From positions 1-10,566 of the forward strand of contig CALDEO010000078.1 of the NCBI GenBank assembly GCA_937942465.1: a stretch of 10,566 nt of DNA, in the 5' to 3' direction. Origin of the DNA: an uncultured Saprospiraceae bacterium. GTDB taxonomy: Bacteria; Bacteroidota; Bacteroidia; Chitinophagales; Saprospiraceae. Below the pieces are notes generated by a model that saw only the letters and a list, made by a program, of their open reading frames with translations, searched no databases and had not been told where the DNA came from. Below are positions 6,225 to 10,566 of the stretch, in pieces (position 1 is the stretch's first letter; every line of letters starts with the position of its first letter). Position numbers and translations under genes: made by a program.

Positions 6225-6977
6225 ATGAATGGGAGGGTAAGAACTTTTGAATTATCACATATTGGGGAATTTCATGTAAATCACAATGAAGACTTTTTAG
6301 TTTTAGAAGACCTTGGAGAAGACTTAATTTTAGTAGCAGTAATGGATGGTTGTTCGAGTGGAACAGACTCTCATTTTGCTTCAACCCTAATCGGAAAAAT
6401 TTTAAGAAAACTTGCAAAGCAAGAGGCTTACAGAGAGTATGCGACAAATGAAAGAAAGGAATTAGTAGTATTACTTGAGAGTATTTCACTTCAGTTGTTT
6501 GATGATTTAAGTAATTTGAATAGACAATTAGATTTAAAGTCTGATGAAATATTATCAACATTAATTCTTGGGGTGGTAGATAAAGGACTACTTAAAGCTG
6601 AAATGATCGTTGTCGGAGATGGAATGATACATATTGATGGCGAAAACATTGAATATGAAAATGACAACAAGCCGGATTACATTGGGTACCACTTAAATAT
6701 GGATAAGCATCTATGGTATCAAACAAGAGCAATAAAAAAGTCAATACCTAAATTTAAAGATTTAACCATATCCACCGATGGTATTCATACGTTTAAAAAT
6801 CATGATGGTAAGTCTTATCCCAAGATTACGGAAGAGAGGATAATGGAAGAGTTTTTTGTTAATACAAGAGAATTGGATAACGCTAACAAATTAAAGAAGA
6901 CTCTAATCACAATAAGTGAAGAATACGGACTAAAACCTAGCGACGATTTGACAATGATTAGAGTAGTGTTTTTTTAG
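6225..6977 (+). CDS. PP2C-type protein serine/threonine phosphatase
   Basis: This 250-aa soluble protein has the metal-binding framework of PPM/PP2C phosphatases, which use two metal ions to remove phosphate from Ser/Thr residues. Seen: HNED (20-23), the VMDG motif with D41 and G42, G-D-G at 131-133, S-T-D-G at 183-186, and the C-terminal D-D-L-T-M (240-244). These correspond to the motifs that carry the metal-ligand aspartates. D-G-C-S-S-G-T-D-S replaces the D-G-H-G-G of eukaryotic-like PP2C, as in the divergent bacterial PP2C_2-like branch. There is no signal peptide, membrane segment or sensor domain. No protein kinase, anti-sigma factor antagonist or VWA gene is nearby, so its substrate is unknown. 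The gene is AT-rich and lies alone between two 53-bp direct repeats, suggesting acquisition as a cassette. The start is the ATG before the conserved first strand; no clear ribosome-binding site is visible. Confidence 0.78.
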   Translation: MNGRVRTFELSHIGEFHVNHNEDFLVLEDLGEDLILVAVMDGCSSGTDSHFASTLIGKILRKLAKQEAYREYATNERKELVVLLESISLQLFDDLSNLNRQLDLKSDEILSTLILGVVDKGLLKAEMIVVGDGMIHIDGENIEYENDNKPDYIGYHLNMDKHLWYQTRAIKKSIPKFKDLTISTDGIHTFKNHDGKSYPKITEERIMEEFFVNTRELDNANKLKKTLITISEEYGLKPSDDLTMIRVVFF

Positions 6978-6993
6978 CTCGATTACTACAAAT

Positions 6994-7046
6994 GGGCAGG
7001 AGCTCAAATATTACATATGTATCCGGCCAGAGACCGTCACGAACAA
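6994..7046. repeat. 53-bp direct repeat, copy 2 (downstream of the PP2C gene)
   Basis: It begins 16 bp after the phosphatase stop. Compared with copy 1, the first hairpin keeps pairing through a G-U wobble (GGGC with GCTC), the TACATATGTA palindrome is unchanged, and the last stem has one mismatch (7033). The other two differences fall just after the first hairpin. The phosphatase gene plus one repeat copy spans 878 bp. Confidence 0.85.
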
Positions 7047-7215
7047 TAGTGTGGAGTCAACGATCAAGGTATTGGTGAATCATTTGGGATGAGTTTCAAC
7101 CCATTTAGCTCTAATGTTAAGTAGGTCTGGCTTTAGCCAAATATCTATATTAACACTTCTACATTATCACAAGCAACTATTTCTTTTTACTTTGTGCTTG
7201 CGCAAATAATATGAA

Positions 7216-7812
7216 TTGAATTCAGATAAAACCCTATTTCAGAATATGCTCCAAGGTGATGAACAATCACTGAGTATATTGCTATCAGACTACCACAACT
7301 ACCTCGTGGTAGTGGGTACTCGATATCTGACGGATCGTCAGCGAGTAGAGGATGTGATTCAAGATTTATTTGCAGATCTATGGAATAGCAAAAAGGACAT
7401 CAGTATCACTGCAGGAGTAAAATCATTTCTCAGAGGTGCAGTGGTCAACAAGTGTCTAGCCATTATCCGAAAGGATAAAAAGATAGATCTTGTCGAAGAG
7501 CATAATTATAATCTATCAGACCGATCGGCCTCAGCAGATCAACAAATGGATGGAGATCATCTACAGAAGGTTATTGATGGTATTGTCAACAGTCTACCGG
7601 CAAAATGCAAGCAAGTTTTTTGTCTCAGTAGATATGATGGTAAGTCCTATAAAGAAATAGCGGACCATATGGAGATCTCTAAGAAAACAGTAGAAAATCA
7701 TATGACCAAGGCCTTGAACACCTTGAGAAGCGAACTCAAACGAAAGGAATTGCTCGTTATTATATTCATGTTAATAAAAATCAGTTTTGTACTAGGGGTT
7801 TACACCCAATAA
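7216..7812 (+). CDS. ECF RNA polymerase sigma factor (Bacteroidota expansion family, FecI-like)
   Basis: This 198-aa extracytoplasmic-function sigma factor recruits RNA polymerase to its target promoters when freed by its anti-sigma factor. Seen: region 2 with D-V-I-Q-D-L-F-A-D-L-W (46-56), and region 4 starting L-P-A-K-C-K-Q-V-F (127-135). Region 4 continues with the helix-turn-helix core Y-K-E-I-A-D-H-M-E-I-S-K-K-T-V-E-N-H (145-162). The hydrophobic C-terminal tail (about 178-195) is common in this family. The frame's only start before the conserved region is TTG at 7216, since a stop lies at 7207-7209. An ATG at 7246 (residue 11) would remove part of the first helix. An ATG at 7211 is in another frame and stops after two codons. 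The expected partner is the FecR gene at 8962, but an unrelated lipoprotein gene separates them. No promoter is convincing. Confidence 0.9.
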   Translation: MNSDKTLFQNMLQGDEQSLSILLSDYHNYLVVVGTRYLTDRQRVEDVIQDLFADLWNSKKDISITAGVKSFLRGAVVNKCLAIIRKDKKIDLVEEHNYNLSDRSASADQQMDGDHLQKVIDGIVNSLPAKCKQVFCLSRYDGKSYKEIADHMEISKKTVENHMTKALNTLRSELKRKELLVIIFMLIKISFVLGVYTQ

Positions 7813-7859
7813 AGAAACACTATTGCGTATATTGAAGTAGTTAGTCACAATCAAAAAAA

Positions 7860-8888
7860 ATGAAGTACATAATTCAAATCATAATAGTAATTACTTTAAT
7901 TAGCTGTTCCTCCAGTAATAATGCAAGCTCCTCGAATTATTTCACTTTAGTTAATAAAGCTGAATTATTGATTTGTACAGGGAATTTCAAACAAGCTTCT
8001 GAAGCTTATACAAAGGCTTTTTTTGAAATTAAAAAACCATTTGGTAAAGATTTATTCAATGCTGCTTTAACAAGTCAATTATCAAATAATTTAAAAGAAA
8101 GAAATAATAGGTTACAGTCAATCATTAACAATTCAACAGATTTAGACCACGTAAAATCAAAGTTTGTAGGTAGCTATTTAACGGAGAAAGAATGGCAACT
8201 TTTAATCTCTAAACAAAAAATAGAATTTGATCCAAAGTTACGTGTAGAGTTCGAAGAAATTCAAGAAAGAGATCAATTGTTCAGACCAATGTATGATACA
8301 CATGATGATACAATCAACGCTAATAGAAAAATAAATATGTCAAGAATATTAAGCCTTACTGATGCTATTGGATTTCCTTCACATATTGAATTAGGGTATA
8401 CCAATTATCTAAGAGGACAAAAACATGATATCGTGCTACACCATACTGCACAAAGAAGAAGTTATGATAAAACAGTAACTGATTTAGAACCGATACTACT
8501 TAATGCTGTCAATGAAGGAAGGTTTGACCCCGAACAAGCAATAGTTTATTTAAATTTCCAAAATGACCAAGAAAAAGGACCTTTTGAAGTTTATTCTACT
8601 TGGCAACATAAACATCCTCTTTTACCCGATAGCTTAAATAATAAGGTTTGGCTCATAAAATTAGACAAAAAGCAAAAATTAAAAGCTAATAACAAACGAA
8701 AAGAATGGAATGCAAATTCGTTAGAAGATATAGCTGCCAAATCAAATTTTTTGGCCCAGAATAAATTGCCATTTATATTTACTAGTGTTCATAAATCAAT
8801 TGGAAATTTAAAAGATGACTTTGACAAGCAGACAGCAATTAAACAATACGAAGGATTTACAAGTGGAATGGAAGAATATAAAGAGTAG
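7860..8888 (+). CDS. Putative lipoprotein with TPR-like N-terminus and possible DUF6624-like domain
   Basis: This 342-aa protein has no firmly recognised function. Residues 1-16 are a lipoprotein signal peptide with lipobox L-I-S-C (Cys16), followed by a Ser/Asn-rich tether. Residues 28-75 (around NKAELLICTGNFKQASEAYTKA) resemble one or two tetratricopeptide-like helical pairs. Residues about 128-245 show a pattern like DUF6624: D138-Q139-x2-R142, a stretch ending G171-F-P173, then L193-H194-H195, and a P-I-L-L-N-A-V-N-E-G-R segment. That match is from memory and unconfirmed. The protein is Lys/Asn-rich and the gene looks more AT-rich than the sigma and FecR genes beside it, hinting at separate origin. 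It sits 47 bp after the sigma gene and 73 bp before the likely fecR start, where these systems normally have nothing. It may be a passenger, or may take part in sensing at the membrane. Confidence 0.7.
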   Translation: MKYIIQIIIVITLISCSSSNNASSSNYFTLVNKAELLICTGNFKQASEAYTKAFFEIKKPFGKDLFNAALTSQLSNNLKERNNRLQSIINNSTDLDHVKSKFVGSYLTEKEWQLLISKQKIEFDPKLRVEFEEIQERDQLFRPMYDTHDDTINANRKINMSRILSLTDAIGFPSHIELGYTNYLRGQKHDIVLHHTAQRRSYDKTVTDLEPILLNAVNEGRFDPEQAIVYLNFQNDQEKGPFEVYSTWQHKHPLLPDSLNNKVWLIKLDKKQKLKANNKRKEWNANSLEDIAAKSNFLAQNKLPFIFTSVHKSIGNLKDDFDKQTAIKQYEGFTSGMEEYKE

Positions 8889-8961
8889 ACTGTGACTAGT
8901 AATAGATATGTTCGCATATCCTCATTCGTCGGAGACGGCGACATATCATCAACCAATACCA

Positions 8962-9975
8962 ATGAATACAGAAGAGTACATATCGTTAATCCAGAGAAAT
9001 TTGAAGGGAGAACTCTCTCCTTTAGAGTTTGATCTATTGAATGCTGTGACAGCTAAGGACACTACTATGGCTGACTTACGGTTGGACATAGAAGATAGCT
9101 GGGATATGGCCGGAGATGATGTGGTATTAGTCACCAAAACGGATACTCAAGATCTATTAAATAAAATCAGATCTACGAATACAATTGGCTCTGAACATAA
9201 GGGTAATGTTAAGTCAATTTCAAATAAAACAACGGTATCTAAGGAGGTACCAGCCAAGTCGGCAAAGGTGTTTTCCTTACGGAGAATAGTGAGCTCTGTG
9301 GCAGCGGTACTTATCTGTGGCCTAGCTGCAGTGTGGTTGTTGAGAGATCAAGTGACTACATATGATCAAGCAGGGACGTATACATTGGCTGATAATACGC
9401 AAGTCATGTTGAGAGCTGGTAGTACGCTAGAGGTGAGCCCATTCGACGAAAGTCAAAGAAGGGTAGCGCTGCAAGGTGAGGCATTTTTTGATGTAGCTAA
9501 GGATGCCAATAAGCCATTCAGAGTTGTAGGTAAGAATGTAGAGATAGAAGTATTAGGAACATCGTTTTTGGTCAAAGAGGTCGATGGAGATACGTACATA
9601 GACCTCAAAGAAGGAAAAATCAAAACAGTAGATACGAGATCACTGAGCACAGAGATATTGACAGCAGGTATGCAGGCACATCATAGTGCTGATGGGGCTA
9701 TCGAGCTTACATCAGGTGTAAGTAATCTATCATCATGGAGAAAGGGTTTTTATCGATATGATAATGTGACATTGGGTGTAGCTTTAGCAGAATTAGCAAT
9801 AATATTTGATACAAAAATATCGACATCTGATCCGAGTCTTTTGGATTGCAATTTTAGTGGTAACTTGGCTGGCGAATCAGTTGATGAATTACTAGGTCGT
9901 ATCGCCAAAATCCATAAAATGGAAGTCAAGCAGGACGGCTCCAAATGGATATTGTTAGGTGGAAGTTGTAACTAA
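8962..9975 (+). CDS. FecR-family anti-sigma factor (inner-membrane signal transducer)
   Basis: This anti-sigma factor would hold the ECF sigma factor at the membrane and pass on a signal from a TonB-dependent receptor. I chose the ATG at 8962 (337 aa) because N-T-E-E-Y-I-S-L-I-Q begins like the usual FecR cytoplasmic domain. The frame stays open to an ATG at 8908 (355 aa), but the extra 18 residues have no family features. From 8962: cytoplasmic sigma-binding region 1-108, a single transmembrane helix about 109-127, then a periplasmic FecR domain. That domain contains ADNTQVMLRAGSTLEV, A-L-Q-G-E-A-F-F-D-V-A-K and F-R-V-V-G-K-N-V-E-I-E-V-L-G-T-S-F. A C-terminal DUF4974-like domain (from about 255, W-R-K-G-F-Y-R-Y) probably contacts the receptor's STN domain. 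The next gene overlaps its end by 17 bp, indicating coupled translation. Confidence 0.9.
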   Translation: MNTEEYISLIQRNLKGELSPLEFDLLNAVTAKDTTMADLRLDIEDSWDMAGDDVVLVTKTDTQDLLNKIRSTNTIGSEHKGNVKSISNKTTVSKEVPAKSAKVFSLRRIVSSVAAVLICGLAAVWLLRDQVTTYDQAGTYTLADNTQVMLRAGSTLEVSPFDESQRRVALQGEAFFDVAKDANKPFRVVGKNVEIEVLGTSFLVKEVDGDTYIDLKEGKIKTVDTRSLSTEILTAGMQAHHSADGAIELTSGVSNLSSWRKGFYRYDNVTLGVALAELAIIFDTKISTSDPSLLDCNFSGNLAGESVDELLGRIAKIHKMEVKQDGSKWILLGGSCN

Positions 9976-10552
9976 TAAATTTTTTATTTTCCTTTTTTTT
10001 TCTTGTAGTTGGCTAGGTGTAATAGCCCAACAAAATACGGAGATGGGCTTATCCGAAGCCTTAGTCGAAGTCGCAGCATATCACAAGACATCGATCATAT
10101 TTAATCCTAAAAAAATAGGATCAGAGGCGACTTTTTTGCCTGACGAAACATGGAACCTCAACAAGAAGCTCAGCTACTTACTCAGAGCCACTGACTTTCA
10201 ATTTGAGTTAACAGATGACCAGATATTTTTGTATCAGCAACATCAGATCTATGGTTATATAGAGGATAGCCAATCTGGCGAAAGACTCATATCTGCTACG
10301 GTATATATACCAAGCTCAGGGCAATATGCCATTACAAATGAATACGGATATTTTACCTTGACAACGATCAAAGAATCTATAGATATCGAAGTATCATACA
10401 TAGGCTATGAGTCTCAGTTAATGACTATATCTGAAGATCAAATGGATCGGCCTAGAGTATTGACTTTGACCCCTGATAATGAGGTGACGGCGATCGTTAT
10501 AAGTGATGCTCTGATTGCTCCTGAGCAACGAAAATATATTGAACACAATTAA
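9959..10552 (+). CDS. STN plus carboxypeptidase-regulatory domain protein; N-terminus of a FecA-like receptor, possibly broken by a stop
   Basis: This reads as the front of an outer-membrane TonB-dependent signalling receptor. A Sec signal peptide (about 1-23, cleavage near V-I-A/Q) is followed by an STN domain (about 28-90), the part that contacts FecR. Next comes a carboxypeptidase-regulatory-like beta sandwich (about 93-175, from Q-I-Y-G-Y-I-E-D). A full receptor would continue into a plug and 22-strand barrel, usually over 700 residues in total. Here TAA at 10550-10552 ends the frame after 197 codons, and the next codons in frame read G-T-D-V to the window edge. It is either a nonsense mutation in a receptor gene or a barrel-less variant; too little sequence follows to decide. 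The start must be GTG at 9959, because TAG directly precedes it in frame and no later ATG occurs before the signal peptide. It overlaps fecR by 17 bp. Confidence 0.75.
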   Translation: MEVVTNKFFIFLFFSCSWLGVIAQQNTEMGLSEALVEVAAYHKTSIIFNPKKIGSEATFLPDETWNLNKKLSYLLRATDFQFELTDDQIFLYQQHQIYGYIEDSQSGERLISATVYIPSSGQYAITNEYGYFTLTTIKESIDIEVSYIGYESQLMTISEDQMDRPRVLTLTPDNEVTAIVISDALIAPEQRKYIEHN

Positions 10553-10566
10553 GGTACAGACGTATT

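Noticed and set aside
6133..6561. A 142-codon open frame on the - strand overlapping the phosphatase gene and ending inside the 53-bp repeat
   Set aside because: It is antisense to the clear PP2C gene, its product is a Leu/His/Lys-rich string without a family pattern, and its last residues come only from the repeat.
6116..7046. Possible integron attC sites in the 53-bp repeats
   Set aside because: I could not find paired RYYYAAC and GTTRRRY core sites in both copies, and no integrase gene is present.
7132..7143. Near-palindrome TGGCTTTAGCCA upstream of the sigma gene as an operator
   Set aside because: It is a single short element with no second copy and no known regulator matching it.
7842..8898. 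An 8-bp inverted repeat (TAGTCACA at 7842-7849, TGTGACTA at 8891-8898) tightly flanking the lipoprotein gene
   Set aside because: The match ends at eight bases. A repeat that short between two gaps is not far from chance and is too weak to call element ends.

Overview
The window looks like a piece of a Bacteroidota chromosome, probably marine and of the flavobacterial or saprospiral kind. The evidence is AT-rich DNA without clear Shine-Dalgarno sites, a sigma factor of the Bacteroidota expansion type with its FecR anti-sigma factor, an STN/carboxypeptidase-regulatory receptor N-terminus, a cytophagalysin-like M43 metalloprotease made as a lipoprotein, and an S23-type four-helix-bundle gene. 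Assignments rest on motifs read by eye; no database search was run.

Bases 1-3481 (+ strand) are a uronate-catabolism operon: a KdgF-type cupin cut by the window start, an ACS-family hexuronate transporter, an SDR and 2-keto-3-deoxygluconate kinase (KdgK). Together they would import unsaturated uronate released by polysaccharide lyases, open it to the linear 4-deoxy keto sugar, reduce that to KDG and phosphorylate it to KDPG. With no KduI visible, alginate is a more likely source than pectin. kdgK carries a terminator-like hairpin near its 5' end.

Bases 3479-4233 form a 755-bp unit bounded by 33-bp inverted repeats (30/33 identical). It holds one 120-aa four-helix-bundle gene, a 56-bp tandem repeat and two hairpins. 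The stop codons of both flanking convergent genes lie inside the repeat arms. This is the strongest candidate for an undescribed small mobile unit here.

Bases 4227-5840 (- strand) encode the secreted metalloprotease, with a 56-residue Asp/Glu/Gly/Asn linker before a C-terminal accessory domain. Bases 6116-7046 hold an isolated PP2C-type phosphatase gene between two 53-bp direct repeats (49/53 identical) that contain palindromes, a second cassette-like arrangement.

Bases 7216 to the end are a cell-surface signalling locus: ECF sigma factor, a lipoprotein gene (possibly DUF6624-like) that separates it from its partner, FecR, and an STN-containing receptor N-terminus. The last gene stops after 197 codons, before any TonB plug or barrel, so the receptor may be broken by a nonsense codon or may be a short variant.
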